Assembly (NCBI GenBank): GCA_947564465.1
Contig: CANOCV010000007.1
Location: 1 to 64,000, forward strand
Direction of reading: 5' to 3'
Length of the DNA stretch: 64,000 nt
Source: an uncultured Roseburia sp.
Lineage (GTDB): Bacteria; Bacillota; Clostridia; Lachnospirales; Lachnospiraceae
Shown here: positions 34,266 through 44,510 of the stretch, piece after piece
Numbering within the stretch: the first letter of the stretch is position 1
Layout: each line of letters opens with the position of its first letter
Program-made: the position numbers and the translations under genes
Notes under the pieces: generated by a model
The model's database searches: none
The model's input: the letters and a program-made list of their open reading frames with translations, nothing else
What the model was told of the DNA's origin: nothing

Positions 34266-36290
34266 ATGAGTTCTTTTCGAAGTAATGCCGTGAAATATCT
34301 GAATAAATATTCTCTTATTTTTCATGGAATTCTTGCATGCCTGCTCTGTTTTGTCATTGAGTGCATTTCAAGACGTTCCTTTATTTCCGCATTGACGTTT
34401 GTCGGCGGACACACAGGGGCTTACCTGTACAATTCCTTTATTATATTCACAAGCCTTTCCCTTGCGTACCTTGTGCGCAGAAGAGCGCTCGTAAGACTGC
34501 TTGTAAGCGGCTTTTGGATCTTCCTTGGAACTGTCAACGGATGCATTTTATCAAAGCGTGTCACGCCGTTCGGCTTCACGGATCTAAAATGCCTGTCCGA
34601 TCTGTTTGCCATGCAGAACACCAATTATTTTACGGCGAAGGAAGCAATTCTTGTCGTATGTATTGTCGGCTCTTTCATAGCTTTTTGTATCTGGATGTTT
34701 ATAAAGGGGCCGAAGTTCCAGGGAAAGACACATAAATACTTAACCCCGCTGTGTGTATTGGCAAGCTGCCTGCTGCTTCCGCTGACCACAAAGGCTGCGC
34801 AGAGCACAAACATTGTAGCTTCCTACTTTTCAAATATTGCACAGGGATACGAAAACTACGGATTTGTATATGGATTTTCCTCCAGCGTCGTTGACCGGGG
34901 TATGAGCAAGCCGGATAACTACTCCGAAGATACCGTAAAAGAAATCCAGGCTGCCGTAAACGATTCCAAAAAGGAAACAAGCGTCGCCGCAGAGGACGCC
35001 CCTAACATGATTGTCGTGCTGTTGGAATCCTTTATTGATCCTTACGACGTAAACTTTTTGAACTTTTCCGAAGACCCGGTTCCTACCTTCCACTCTCTCT
35101 ATGAGAATTACACCTCCGGTTATTTAACAGTTCCGGTCGTAGGCGCCGGAACCGCCAATACAGAATTTGAGATCCTGACCGGCATGAGTCTTCAATATTT
35201 CGGCACAGGCGAGTATCCGTATAAAACGACGCTGAAACAGACAGACTGCGAAAGCATTGCTTCCGCCTTGTCCTCCATCGGATACGGCACTCACGTCGTA
35301 CACAATAACGGAGGAAACTTTTACAGCCGCGCCAATGCGTTTTCCATGATGGGATTTGACTCCTTTACAAGCAAGGAATGTATGAACATTCAGGAATACA
35401 CGCCGCTCGGCGATTGGCCGACAGACGATATTCTGATCGGTGAAACAATAAAGGCGATGGATTCCACCCCTGATCAATCCGATCTCGTTTACACGATTAC
35501 GGTACAGGGACACGGCAATTATCCTGAAGAAAAAATCCTTGCCAACCCGCAGATTAAAGTCAGCGGCGCAGCGGACGAGGGAAAACTAAACAGCTGGGAA
35601 TACTATGTAAACATGATTCATGAAGTAGATAAATTTATTGCCAACCTGATTGATGAAGTCTCAAAGCGCGATGAGAAGACCATGATTGTTTTCTTCGGCG
35701 ACCATCTTCCAACGATGGGACTGGAGGATGCGGATATGGCTTCAGGAGATATTTTCAAAACCAAATACGTAACCTGGAATAATTTCGGCTTAGAGAAATC
35801 CGACTGTGATCTCGCATCGTATCAGCTTTTGGCAAACTCCTTAGATCAGATGGGGATTCACGAGGGAACCATGTTCACGTTCACGCAGACGCAGAAAGAT
35901 TCTCCTACCTACTCGCAGGATTTCGAAAATCTTCAGTATGATTTGCTCTACGGTAAGCGTTACGCATACGACGGTGAGGATAAATATCCTGCCAGCGAGC
36001 TGGTTATGGGAGTGGACGATGTCACTATTAGCACCATATGGGAGTCCTTTAACGACAGGGTATGCGTTTACGGAACCAATTTTACACCTTGGACAAAAAT
36101 CTATGTAAACGGTTCTAAAATACCGACAACCTTTGTCTCAAGCTCCATACTTCGAATCAGCAAGGACGATATAAGCAGCGGCGATACTTTAACAGCCAAT
36201 ATTGTAGGCTCAAGCAGTACCGTATTCAGAAGCTCCAATGAAATGATTTACCATGGTTCAGAAGACGACACGGAAACAGAGACACCATAA
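34266..36290 (+). CDS. LTA synthase family sulfatase-fold membrane protein
   Basis: About 674 residues. Five N-terminal helices (15-200) precede an extracellular alkaline phosphatase/sulfatase-like domain. MIVVLLESFIDP has the metal glutamate, GAGTANTEFEILTG the catalytic threonine (LtaS T300 equivalent), and VFFGDHLPTMG the D-H metal motif. Such enzymes transfer glycerophosphate from phosphatidylglycerol onto wall polymers. After YDLLYGKRYAY an extra domain of about 90 residues resembles an IPT/TIG-like beta sandwich. GGAGG lies nine bases before ATG 34266; in-frame upstream codons lack one. Confidence 0.88.
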   Translation: MSSFRSNAVKYLNKYSLIFHGILACLLCFVIECISRRSFISALTFVGGHTGAYLYNSFIIFTSLSLAYLVRRRALVRLLVSGFWIFLGTVNGCILSKRVTPFGFTDLKCLSDLFAMQNTNYFTAKEAILVVCIVGSFIAFCIWMFIKGPKFQGKTHKYLTPLCVLASCLLLPLTTKAAQSTNIVASYFSNIAQGYENYGFVYGFSSSVVDRGMSKPDNYSEDTVKEIQAAVNDSKKETSVAAEDAPNMIVVLLESFIDPYDVNFLNFSEDPVPTFHSLYENYTSGYLTVPVVGAGTANTEFEILTGMSLQYFGTGEYPYKTTLKQTDCESIASALSSIGYGTHVVHNNGGNFYSRANAFSMMGFDSFTSKECMNIQEYTPLGDWPTDDILIGETIKAMDSTPDQSDLVYTITVQGHGNYPEEKILANPQIKVSGAADEGKLNSWEYYVNMIHEVDKFIANLIDEVSKRDEKTMIVFFGDHLPTMGLEDADMASGDIFKTKYVTWNNFGLEKSDCDLASYQLLANSLDQMGIHEGTMFTFTQTQKDSPTYSQDFENLQYDLLYGKRYAYDGEDKYPASELVMGVDDVTISTIWESFNDRVCVYGTNFTPWTKIYVNGSKIPTTFVSSSILRISKDDISSGDTLTANIVGSSSTVFRSSNEMIYHGSEDDTETETP

Positions 36291-36308
36291 TTGGTGAGCA
36301 TAATCAAA

Positions 36309-36350
36309 GGGGGCTGACGCACTAAATAATTAGTGCGTCAGCCCCTTTTT
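36309..36350. terminator. Strong rho-independent terminator between convergent genes
   Basis: GGGGCTGACGCACTAA (36310-36325), loop ATAA and TTAGTGCGTCAGCCCC (36330-36345), then TTTTT: a perfect 16-bp stem. It ends the LTA synthase-like transcript and, with an A-run on its left, may also serve lepB. Confidence 0.92.
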
Positions 36351-36372
36351 CGTAAAATAATTACCGCTCTTC

Positions 36373-36981
36373 TTAATCCAATGTGCCAAACGTCGATAAC
36401 GGATAATATCTAAGCCATGCCTTCCCTAAGATCTCCTCTTTTGAGACATACGTATTTGCCCAATATCTTGCATCCCACGAATTATTACGGTTATCTCCCA
36501 GCATCAAATAGCAGTCCTGCGGCACTTCAAAATGATACGGCCCTGTTTCTTTTATCCAATCCTCCTTAAGGTATTTCTCCTCAAGAGGCGTATCGCTTCC
36601 ATTAATGTATATCTTTGCCTCCCGGATATCCACAGTCTCTCCCGGCAGCCCGACTACGCGCTTCACATAATTCTGCGTCTCATCATCGGGGTACTTAAAT
36701 ATTACAATATCGCCCCGCTTAGGCTCCGAAAAAGTATACGCCAAACGGAGACCGAACAGTCTGTCCCCCTCCATAATCGTATTTTCCATGGAACCTGACG
36801 GGATTCTGGCATTGATTATAACCACCCTGTTCAAAAAGAAAGCAAGTACAACCGCCGCCACAATCGTCAGCACCCAGCTTATAATTTCTTTTATGATATT
36901 CCTGGCCGTACGATTCTCACCCGCTGCGTCCGGCGCCCCCTCCTGCGTAACATCCTGTATATTTTCATTTTCCTGCTGCAT
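36373..36981 (-). CDS. lepB: Signal peptidase I
   Basis: A 202-residue type I signal peptidase with one N-terminal helix (IISWVLTIVAAVVLAFFL). The catalytic serine lies in ARIPSGSMENT and the lysine in NYVKRVVGLPGE. The box E motif GDNRNNSWDARYW is present. It removes signal peptides at the outer membrane face. The N-terminal 25 residues are acidic and lack other features. Shine-Dalgarno GGAAGG. Last gene on this strand before the convergent terminator. Confidence 0.95.
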   Translation of the reverse strand: MQQENENIQDVTQEGAPDAAGENRTARNIIKEIISWVLTIVAAVVLAFFLNRVVIINARIPSGSMENTIMEGDRLFGLRLAYTFSEPKRGDIVIFKYPDDETQNYVKRVVGLPGETVDIREAKIYINGSDTPLEEKYLKEDWIKETGPYHFEVPQDCYLMLGDNRNNSWDARYWANTYVSKEEILGKAWLRYYPLSTFGTLD

Positions 36982-37038
36982 GATCTTTTTCCTTCCTGTC
37001 TCTTATCTTGTAAAAATCCCGGTAACCTGGCTGTTACC

Positions 37039-39153
37039 TTATCTTTCATAGACCCTATAACAATTCTTACCGGCATTTTTCGCCTGATATAATACGTCAT
37101 CCACCCTCTGATAAAGAGTTTCAAAGCTCTCCTTTCCGTCCGCCACGACAAGCCCTATACTGACGGAGATTTTATTCCATTCCGCCTTTCTTTGACTAAG
37201 TTCCTTGATGGCGCCTGTCATTTTCTCTGCCCAGACTACCGCCTCTTCTTTGTCGCAAATCCTGGAAATGCAGATCAAAAACTCATCCCCGCCCATACGT
37301 CCGACAATATGTCCCGAGCCCGCGCTTTCTTTAAACGTCCTCGCCACATTTTGAAGCAAAATATCTCCCTCCACATGGCCGTATGTATCATTTACCTGCT
37401 TGAAATTGTCAAGATCCAATGACAAAATCAACAGCTTTTTGTTTCGACGCCCCGCCTCTTCCAGTCTGATACGTACCAAACGTTCCGTCTCCATACGGTT
37501 ATACAACCCTGTCAGCCCGTCAATTCTGGATGTCTCTTTAATCTTCCTCTCGCTTCGATACCGCAACCACACAATATACGCGAGAACCGCCATAATAAAA
37601 CATGCGCTTAAGAACATAGCCAGAATCGCATCCATCGGATTTTCATATATAAAATCCCGTATCGGATGTGAGCTGCTCTTTTCGAGAGTGTTGTTTAAAA
37701 GAATCTGATCCATGCTGGAATCAGGCACACAATTCAGCGACTTGTTGATAATACCAAGTAACAGCGGATCGCACCGCTTAGAGACCGCCGCCGAAATGCT
37801 TCCCGTATACCCGCTTAGTTCGACAAGATGCAGCTTACGAAATTCCCCCCGGCTCAAATAGAAATTGGCAACATAACTGTTCGCATATGTTGCATCCGCC
37901 ATTCCGTCCGCCACCGCCTGTATACATTCTTCTACCGAAGAATAATAAGTGATGGCTTCTCTGTCATACTGCTGCTCCAACTGCCCGGTGATATAGTAAT
38001 CCTCCGGAAGCGCGAGCCTGCGGATTCCCTCCTGCCTGTCAATATTTTGTGCAATCAGGGCAACCGGCGCCTCCAAATAAGAGTTAGTCAGATAGACATT
38101 ACATTCATTTCCCCAACTGTAGCTTCTGGTAATTCCGGTAAGGATATCCGCCTTCCCCTCCCGCACGTACTCTAAGGCTTCAGAAAAATCCTTCGTATGC
38201 ACATACTCAAAATGCAGTCCGGAATACCTTTCAATCAACGCAAATAATTCTGCGGAGATCCCGTCATATTCTCCGCTCTTTTCATTATAATATTCAATCG
38301 GCTCCCAGCTTGGGTCATAAACCACCCGCAAAACCGGCTCCGATGCGATATATTCCATCTCCTGCCTCGTAAAATTCGGATGCTCCAATATGAGAGAATC
38401 AAGATATTTCTCACTCAACTGCAGCTGAAATTCCGGAGAGTTCACCATGATCTTTTCCATGGTGCCGTTTATCTCTTCCATCAAGGTACTTCCCTTGCAG
38501 GTCACAAAGCAGACGGGCTTGGCATCGAAATACACCAAAATCTTTCTGTCTGTCAGATTCCGCTCTCTGCCGGAAAACACCATGTCTATTTCACCGTTCT
38601 GCAGCATATCATCAAGGCTCCCCTCGTCCGCCGCATAAACCTTCTCCAGTGAAATCCCATAGCCCTTACAGTACTCATCAAGCACATCTTCTCTTTCGCT
38701 CTCCCTCGGCACGCCAACCTTCTTATGATCAAACGCTTCATAATCATCATACATCAGGTCGTCGTTATCGGCCATAGTATACAACTCCGGCTGCGTCGTT
38801 CCCATACTGTAACGTGAAAACTCCAGCCCCTTCCGGCTGTCCCCGCTCACATCCAGACCGCTCATCACATCTATGCTGCCATCTACAAGCATGTCAAGGC
38901 ATTCCTCATAGCTGCCCTCCACAAATTCATACTCCCAACCCGTGTACTGTGCAATTTCCGCATAAAAGTCGTAGCCATAGCCTGTATAATTCCCATGATC
39001 GTCGCGCTCCTGAAAACCGTCTAATATATAATAGCCGACGCGCACCGTTTTATTTTTTATACCGTCATCCGCTCTTGCCACCGCCTCAGACATACACAAA
39101 GACAGCGCCACGGCAAGTATAAACCAGATTCGCTTCACTTTAATTTTTCTCAT
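37039..39153 (-). CDS. Diguanylate cyclase with two extracytoplasmic solute-binding domains
   Basis: About 704 residues. Signal/first helix (IWFILAVALSLCM), then two amino-acid-binding-protein-like (SBP_bac_3) domains in tandem (about 28-255, VRVGYYILDGFQERDD; and 275-500, LRVVYDPSWEPIEYYNE). A transmembrane helix near 515-540 and a GGDEF domain follow (DGLTGLYNRMETERL, LDNFKQVNDTYGHVEGD, GRMGGDEF). The outside modules should sense a small polar ligand and set c-di-GMP output. The I-site region is SGHIV, so feedback inhibition is lacking. Start 39153 has GGGGAAGAG upstream. Confidence 0.9.
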   Translation of the reverse strand: MRKIKVKRIWFILAVALSLCMSEAVARADDGIKNKTVRVGYYILDGFQERDDHGNYTGYGYDFYAEIAQYTGWEYEFVEGSYEECLDMLVDGSIDVMSGLDVSGDSRKGLEFSRYSMGTTQPELYTMADNDDLMYDDYEAFDHKKVGVPRESEREDVLDEYCKGYGISLEKVYAADEGSLDDMLQNGEIDMVFSGRERNLTDRKILVYFDAKPVCFVTCKGSTLMEEINGTMEKIMVNSPEFQLQLSEKYLDSLILEHPNFTRQEMEYIASEPVLRVVYDPSWEPIEYYNEKSGEYDGISAELFALIERYSGLHFEYVHTKDFSEALEYVREGKADILTGITRSYSWGNECNVYLTNSYLEAPVALIAQNIDRQEGIRRLALPEDYYITGQLEQQYDREAITYYSSVEECIQAVADGMADATYANSYVANFYLSRGEFRKLHLVELSGYTGSISAAVSKRCDPLLLGIINKSLNCVPDSSMDQILLNNTLEKSSSHPIRDFIYENPMDAILAMFLSACFIMAVLAYIVWLRYRSERKIKETSRIDGLTGLYNRMETERLVRIRLEEAGRRNKKLLILSLDLDNFKQVNDTYGHVEGDILLQNVARTFKESAGSGHIVGRMGGDEFLICISRICDKEEAVVWAEKMTGAIKELSQRKAEWNKISVSIGLVVADGKESFETLYQRVDDVLYQAKNAGKNCYRVYER

Positions 39154-39251
39154 AGGCTCTTCCCCCAGCCAGTTGTTCTCCTTATAGAATACTCTTTTTT
39201 CGTCAATCCTACAAGTAAAATTGAGCGGAAGGCTCAAATTATATTACATAA

Positions 39252-41435
39252 TTAAAGCTCCTTCCGCTTCAGTTCAATCTGGTATGCCCGGTATTCTCCC
39301 AATTCAATCGGCATTGCAAGCCCCGCCTCCATTAGCGCAGAGCCGTAATAGCATCTGCCACTTTCTGTGTCCTCGTAAATACTGTCAGCCTCCAATCCTT
39401 TTAATTTCACGTAATTTACCGTCATATTTCCGTGAACTTCAAGCATCACAACACTCAGAAGAGCTCTCCCTCTATCCTCTGAGACAAAAAGCCATGCCGC
39501 AATCTCATCCCGGAAAGGATTTGACAGACGATAATAATCTCCCCGGCCAATCAGCCCGGCATACTTCCTATACTGCCCAATCTGTTCCTTTACCTCCTCC
39601 TTTTGCTCCGGAGTAAGCTTACAGATATCAAGCTCATACCCAAAGACTCCCGCCATCGCCACAACCCCTCTGGTATGAAGACTGCTGTTCCGTCCGGTCT
39701 GATGATTCGGCGCTGCGGATACATGGGAGGCTACCGTAGACGCCGGATAAAAAAATGACGTTCCATACTGAATTTTCACCCGATCCACCGCATCCGTATT
39801 GTCACTGCACCAGATCTGCGGCGTATAATACAGCATTCCCGCATCAAATCTTCCGCCTCCTCCACTGCAGCCCTCAATCAGCATATCGGGATATCTTTCC
39901 CGCAGCCTTTCCAAAAAATCATACACGCCTAACACATAATCGTAAGCCGCCTTTCCGGCATCCGTTGTCTTAGAATACAGCTCTGCAATACTTCGGTTCA
40001 TATCCCATTTGACATATTCTACGTTTCCCTGATCCAGAACACCGCAAATTCGTTCCAAAATATGATTTCTGACTTCCGCTCTTGAAAAATCAAGCACAAG
40101 CTGATTCCTGCCGCGAATCGGTTTTCTTCCCGGAATCTGCATTGCCCAATCCGGATGCATGCGATACAAATCACTGTCCTCGGACACCATCTCCGGTTCA
40201 ATCCAAAGCCCAAACTTCACCCCCAAACGGTTTACCCGCTGTATCAGCTCTGCCAGCGTACAGCCCAGCTTTTCCTCATTGACATACCAATCGCCCAATC
40301 CGCTGTTGTCATCATCCCGCTTGCCAAACCAGCCGTCATCCATAACCACCATATCAATTCCGATCTCTGCCGCTTCCCTCGCCAGGCTGCAAATCGTCTC
40401 CCCTGTAAAATGAAAATACGAAGCCTCCCAGCTGTTTAATAACACCGGTCTGATTTCATCCGCAAACTTTCCCCTGCATATGTTTTCTCTGACACAGCGG
40501 TGATATTTTTCGGACAAGCAGGAAAATCCTTCATGTGTATACGCAAGAACCGTTTCCGGCACAACAAGCTCCTCCTCCCGCTCCAACAAATAATGGAACC
40601 CGTCGCTCGAAAGTCCCATAATTGCCCGTGTCTGCCCGAACTGATCCTTTTCCGCCTCGCACAAAAAGCCTCCGCTGTAAACGAACATCATTCCATAGCA
40701 ACTCCCCGCGTCCTCGGTTGTCCCCTCCTGCGCAATGATAACCGCCGGGTTATACTGATGGCTGGAGGTTCCCCTGCGGCTTCCGATCGAAGCGGTGCCA
40801 TGTACAATTCCGCTTCTCTGAAAATTCCGCTCCATCGCATGTCTTCCGTAGAAACTAATCAGATCATAGCTGCCTCCCAGAAAATCCAGACAGGCTGACG
40901 ACGCCTTCTCTACAACAATCCGCCCGCTTCCTCCATTGATAATCTTTGCGCTTCTTGTAATGATATCCTTATCCGCAAGTACTCCATACAAAAGAAGCGC
41001 CTGCACCCGGGTAACCGGATCTTCCATAAGAATCTCTAACGTCTCCGCTTCCTCCTGCGGTGCATGCACCGCAGGAAGTCCCTTCAAACCATATTTTCCC
41101 TGTTTCACCTGATGGCTTACATAGCGAAGAGCACAACATTCCGAGCCATCCTGATTGCGAATTATAAGCGCACTGTTACGGTAATCTCCGGTACCCGCCG
41201 TAGGATATTCCTGCGGGAGCACATCGAGAGAATATGTCCTGTCTTCACCCGCTTCATAAGGATTTCCCGAAAACCCCCTGTCGTAGCCGGTAAGCAGATA
41301 GTCCATCTCTCCCGCCGTCTTTTTCCCGTAATACAAATGCAGCAGAAATCCATAGTTGTCTACCTTCATCTGATAAGTGGTGTGTTCCGTATTTAATGTA
41401 AAAATATGCTTTTCCTCATTGTAAATAATTGCCAT
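39252..41435 (-). CDS. Alpha-galactosidase (GH36)
   Basis: A 727-residue GH36 enzyme. MVMDDGWFGKRDDDNSGLG is the substrate-pocket block, YVKWDMNR carries the nucleophile aspartate, and SGGGGRFDAGM and CSDNTDAVDR hold the acid/base aspartate. Length matches bacterial AgaA/RafA. No signal peptide, so it acts inside the cell on raffinose-family or galactomannan oligosaccharides imported by the transporter immediately upstream (24 bases from the permease stop). GH36 fold and context agree. Confidence 0.95.
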   Translation of the reverse strand: MAIIYNEEKHIFTLNTEHTTYQMKVDNYGFLLHLYYGKKTAGEMDYLLTGYDRGFSGNPYEAGEDRTYSLDVLPQEYPTAGTGDYRNSALIIRNQDGSECCALRYVSHQVKQGKYGLKGLPAVHAPQEEAETLEILMEDPVTRVQALLLYGVLADKDIITRSAKIINGGSGRIVVEKASSACLDFLGGSYDLISFYGRHAMERNFQRSGIVHGTASIGSRRGTSSHQYNPAVIIAQEGTTEDAGSCYGMMFVYSGGFLCEAEKDQFGQTRAIMGLSSDGFHYLLEREEELVVPETVLAYTHEGFSCLSEKYHRCVRENICRGKFADEIRPVLLNSWEASYFHFTGETICSLAREAAEIGIDMVVMDDGWFGKRDDDNSGLGDWYVNEEKLGCTLAELIQRVNRLGVKFGLWIEPEMVSEDSDLYRMHPDWAMQIPGRKPIRGRNQLVLDFSRAEVRNHILERICGVLDQGNVEYVKWDMNRSIAELYSKTTDAGKAAYDYVLGVYDFLERLRERYPDMLIEGCSGGGGRFDAGMLYYTPQIWCSDNTDAVDRVKIQYGTSFFYPASTVASHVSAAPNHQTGRNSSLHTRGVVAMAGVFGYELDICKLTPEQKEEVKEQIGQYRKYAGLIGRGDYYRLSNPFRDEIAAWLFVSEDRGRALLSVVMLEVHGNMTVNYVKLKGLEADSIYEDTESGRCYYGSALMEAGLAMPIELGEYRAYQIELKRKEL

Positions 41436-41458
41436 ACGCTTATCCTCGCTATTTATTT

Positions 41459-42292
41459 TTATTTTACCGCACCGTTTACTACACCGTTCAAAATCTGCTT
41501 CTGGCAGACCACATAGAAAATCAAAATCGGAATCAATGCCAAAAGATACGAAGCAAATGCCAGATTATAATTTGTTCCGAACTGTGACTGGAAATTCAAC
41601 TGTGCCAAAGGCAGAGTGTTCTGATTAGAGCCCGCCATGATAATTAACGGCGTCATAACGTCGTTCCATACCGCCAACGCCGTCAGGATCGCAACCGTCG
41701 CATGCATCGGCCTCATAATCGGGAAAATGATCTTCCAGTAAGTCGTCCATGTCGAGGCTCCGTCTACTCTCGACGCCTCCTCCAATGCAATCGGAATATT
41801 TACAAGATACCCGGAATACAAAAGAACATTCATCGGCATATAAAACACCACATATAAAAGAACTACTCCAAACCAGTTTCCAAGCCCCATCTCCGCTGTC
41901 TGCTTTGCCAAAGGCATCATCAGAATTGCAAAAGGAACAAACATACCGCTTACGATAAAAAGATACACGAAACCGTAGAATTTGCTGCGCGCCTTATTCC
42001 TCCCCAGCGCATACCCCATCAGGGAATGAATCAAAATAGACAGCGCAACTGTAACCAATGTAATAATCAGGCTGTTTCCCAGAGAATGCCAAAAATCCGT
42101 TACACGCATCGCCTCTCTGAAATTGTCCAGACTCCACGACTTCGGAAGCGATAAAATCCCGCTGATGCTGTTTGTCATCTCCGTCGGCTGCTTAAACGCA
42201 ATTACAAACGTCATATACAGCGGAAACGCAATTGTAGTAAGTCCAAGTATTAAAAATGCCATTACCGGCCAGTTTGCTTTTCGTTTCATCAT
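41459..42292 (-). CDS. Carbohydrate ABC transporter permease (MalG/MsmG type)
   Basis: A 277-residue permease with six helices and the EAA loop (EEASRVDGASTWTTYWKIIFP) that docks the ATPase. Ends in NGVVNGAVK as in many CUT1 MalG-type subunits. Overlaps the other permease stop by four bases (ATGA). No ATPase gene lies in this cluster; a shared MsmK-like ATPase elsewhere is the usual solution in Firmicutes. Confidence 0.93.
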   Translation of the reverse strand: MMKRKANWPVMAFLILGLTTIAFPLYMTFVIAFKQPTEMTNSISGILSLPKSWSLDNFREAMRVTDFWHSLGNSLIITLVTVALSILIHSLMGYALGRNKARSKFYGFVYLFIVSGMFVPFAILMMPLAKQTAEMGLGNWFGVVLLYVVFYMPMNVLLYSGYLVNIPIALEEASRVDGASTWTTYWKIIFPIMRPMHATVAILTALAVWNDVMTPLIIMAGSNQNTLPLAQLNFQSQFGTNYNLAFASYLLALIPILIFYVVCQKQILNGVVNGAVK

Positions 42293-43155
42293 AACTGTTC
42301 CTCCTTACGACTGGAAAATTTCATCTGCGCAACCGAAATAACAACGATTACAATAAAGAAAATTACCGCATTTGCACTCTGGAAGCCGAACTGTCCGCCC
42401 GACATACCGTTGTTGTAAATCAGATAGGAAATGGACTCTGTGCTCTGCGCCGGTCCCCCCTTCGTCAACGCCATAATCTGATCGAACACCATCAGGAAAT
42501 TTTTCACGCACAATACCATATTGATGGAAAAAAACGGGATAATCAACGGAAACGTCAGATATCTGAATTTTTTCCATCCGGTTGCGCCGTCAAGCCCTCC
42601 CGCTTCATACACATCCTCCGGAACGGTCTGAAGCCCGGAAATGTAAATAATCGTATTCATCGCAATTGCCTGCCACGCACACACAACCATAATACCAATC
42701 CATGCAGTGTTCTGGCTGGAGAGAATGCTGGTGCTCAAAGAATTAATTCCTGCCATATCCGCCAGCGCCGGAAGAATATAAGTAAAGAAATAGTTGAAAA
42801 TATAACCTACTACCAGCGCTCCTAATACATTTGGCAGGAAATATGCGCCCCTAAAAAAGCTCTTCGCCCGAATTTTGCTGTTCAGCGCAAGCGCAAGCAT
42901 CAGGCTGATTACATTTACCACAACCGTCGTTACAATCGCAAGCTTAAATGTAAATAAATAGGATTTTCCTACACGCACATCGGAAAACAGATCAATATAG
43001 TTTCGGAAACCAACCCAGTCATAGCTGCCAAATCCTTTAAAATTCGTAAAGCTGTAAACCACGCCCCGAATCAACGGTATCGTGTTAAAGCAAATAAACA
43101 AAGCTAAAATCGGAATAGTGATAAGTAAAAACGTCCTCTTTCTCTCATTTTTCAT
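42289..43155 (-). CDS. Carbohydrate ABC transporter permease (MalF/MsmF type)
   Basis: A 288-residue partner permease with six helices and the EAA loop EAGGLDGATGWKKFRYLTFP. TLTF/PLIIPF and KGGPAQSTESISYLIY are typical CUT1 family blocks. It precedes the MalG-like gene and follows the binding protein by 18 bases. AAAGGG is the ribosome-binding site. Confidence 0.93.
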   Translation of the reverse strand: MKNERKRTFLLITIPILALFICFNTIPLIRGVVYSFTNFKGFGSYDWVGFRNYIDLFSDVRVGKSYLFTFKLAIVTTVVVNVISLMLALALNSKIRAKSFFRGAYFLPNVLGALVVGYIFNYFFTYILPALADMAGINSLSTSILSSQNTAWIGIMVVCAWQAIAMNTIIYISGLQTVPEDVYEAGGLDGATGWKKFRYLTFPLIIPFFSINMVLCVKNFLMVFDQIMALTKGGPAQSTESISYLIYNNGMSGGQFGFQSANAVIFFIVIVVISVAQMKFSSRKEEQL

Positions 43156-43173
43156 AATAGATGCACCCTTTCT

Positions 43174-44478
43174 TTATTCTGCGCCGCCGCTCTTTTGGGC
43201 GTTTGCCTTTTCTTCCTCATATTCCTGCACCAGCCGGATAATATCCCTGTTATAACGCGTCCAGTCCGTATCGAATTTCTCCAGAAATGCATCCACATCC
43301 TTCTGAATCAGAAATGTCTGGATTTGAGCATCTACCGCCATCTCGGAAGGATAATAGTGATCCTGATAGTCCGTCATATTTCCGGCATCAATATAGTCAA
43401 GCATCCCATCCAGTATGGACGGAAGCGTAAAGTCTCCCTCCTTGCACGGAATCGCACTCTGCGCATCCACGTACTTTTGAATATTCTCATCCGCAAAGAG
43501 GAAATCCAAAACCTCATAGGCCGCCTCTTTATTTTTACAATCCGCCGTCACGCAAAACTGAAGGTCAATACCGGAGTTTAGGGTATTTCCGTCCTCGGTA
43601 TCGCTCGCCGGCATAACAAAGGAATCAATATTCAAATCCGGATTTACCGACAAAATCTGCGGAGCCGCGTAACTTCCGATCGGATACATCGCCGACTCCC
43701 CTCTCGCAAACGCGGTACAGGCATCATTGTAACCGTAGGCAAACGGCTCGCTCGGCCCGTAATCCAGAAGTTTAAGATATTTTTCCGAAACCTCCCTGTA
43801 TTCTTTGGAAAATGTCGTTTCCCCGCGATTTACCTGCTTCGCCGTATCCGCGGGACTCAAATCGACCGCCATGGAATTCCACGGTGCAAGACAAGTCCAG
43901 GTATCCTTAAATCCAAAGTAAAAAGGAAGAATCCCCTCGGCCTTTATCTCCTCGCACAGGGTCAGCAGCTCATCCCACGTCTTTGGAATCTCCCAGCCGT
44001 GCTCCGAAAACATTTCTCTGTTATACATGATTCCCGCCGCATTCGCCACATAAGGAACCGCAAACGTCCCCTCCGTCTCAACCAGCTCCAGCGACTCGTC
44101 AATATCCCGATATGCCTGCTTGATCTCGGACAATCCCTCATAGTCCGAAACATCCGCGAGAATTTCCGCATCCACAAAATAGGAATAATTGATATCGCCT
44201 CCGATTCCTATGATGTCCGGATAATCCTCTCTGATAAATCTCGTTCGCAGAATCGCCATCGCATCATTCGGTGAATGAATCGTCAAATGAATCTTATCAT
44301 GTGATTCATTAAATTCTTCTTCCACCATTTCGAAATAATTGGATGCCTCCGGTTTGTACTGCACAATTTCAATCTCCACCTTTTCATTGTCCCCTGCGCC
44401 CCCGCAGCCTTCCATGGAGAATCCCGCCGCTATACAAGACAGCGTCAGCCCAATACCCATTATCCGTTTTCTTCTCAT
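43174..44478 (-). CDS. Extracellular sugar-binding lipoprotein
   Basis: A 434-residue family-1 solute-binding protein with an N-terminal lipobox (SMEGC, cysteine at 24), so lipid-anchored. EVEIVQYKPEAS..., ADVSDYEGL, VPYVANAAGIMYNREMF and WDELLTLCEEIKAEG are typical of CUT1 binding proteins. First gene of the alpha-galactoside operon, behind a promoter with a poor -35 at 44511-44539 that is likely activated by the divergent AraC protein. Confidence 0.93.
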   Translation of the reverse strand: MRRKRIMGIGLTLSCIAAGFSMEGCGGAGDNEKVEIEIVQYKPEASNYFEMVEEEFNESHDKIHLTIHSPNDAMAILRTRFIREDYPDIIGIGGDINYSYFVDAEILADVSDYEGLSEIKQAYRDIDESLELVETEGTFAVPYVANAAGIMYNREMFSEHGWEIPKTWDELLTLCEEIKAEGILPFYFGFKDTWTCLAPWNSMAVDLSPADTAKQVNRGETTFSKEYREVSEKYLKLLDYGPSEPFAYGYNDACTAFARGESAMYPIGSYAAPQILSVNPDLNIDSFVMPASDTEDGNTLNSGIDLQFCVTADCKNKEAAYEVLDFLFADENIQKYVDAQSAIPCKEGDFTLPSILDGMLDYIDAGNMTDYQDHYYPSEMAVDAQIQTFLIQKDVDAFLEKFDTDWTRYNRDIIRLVQEYEEEKANAQKSGGAE

Positions 44479-44510
44479 AGCACCTTCTCCTTCTCTGTTT
44501 TGATGTTTTT

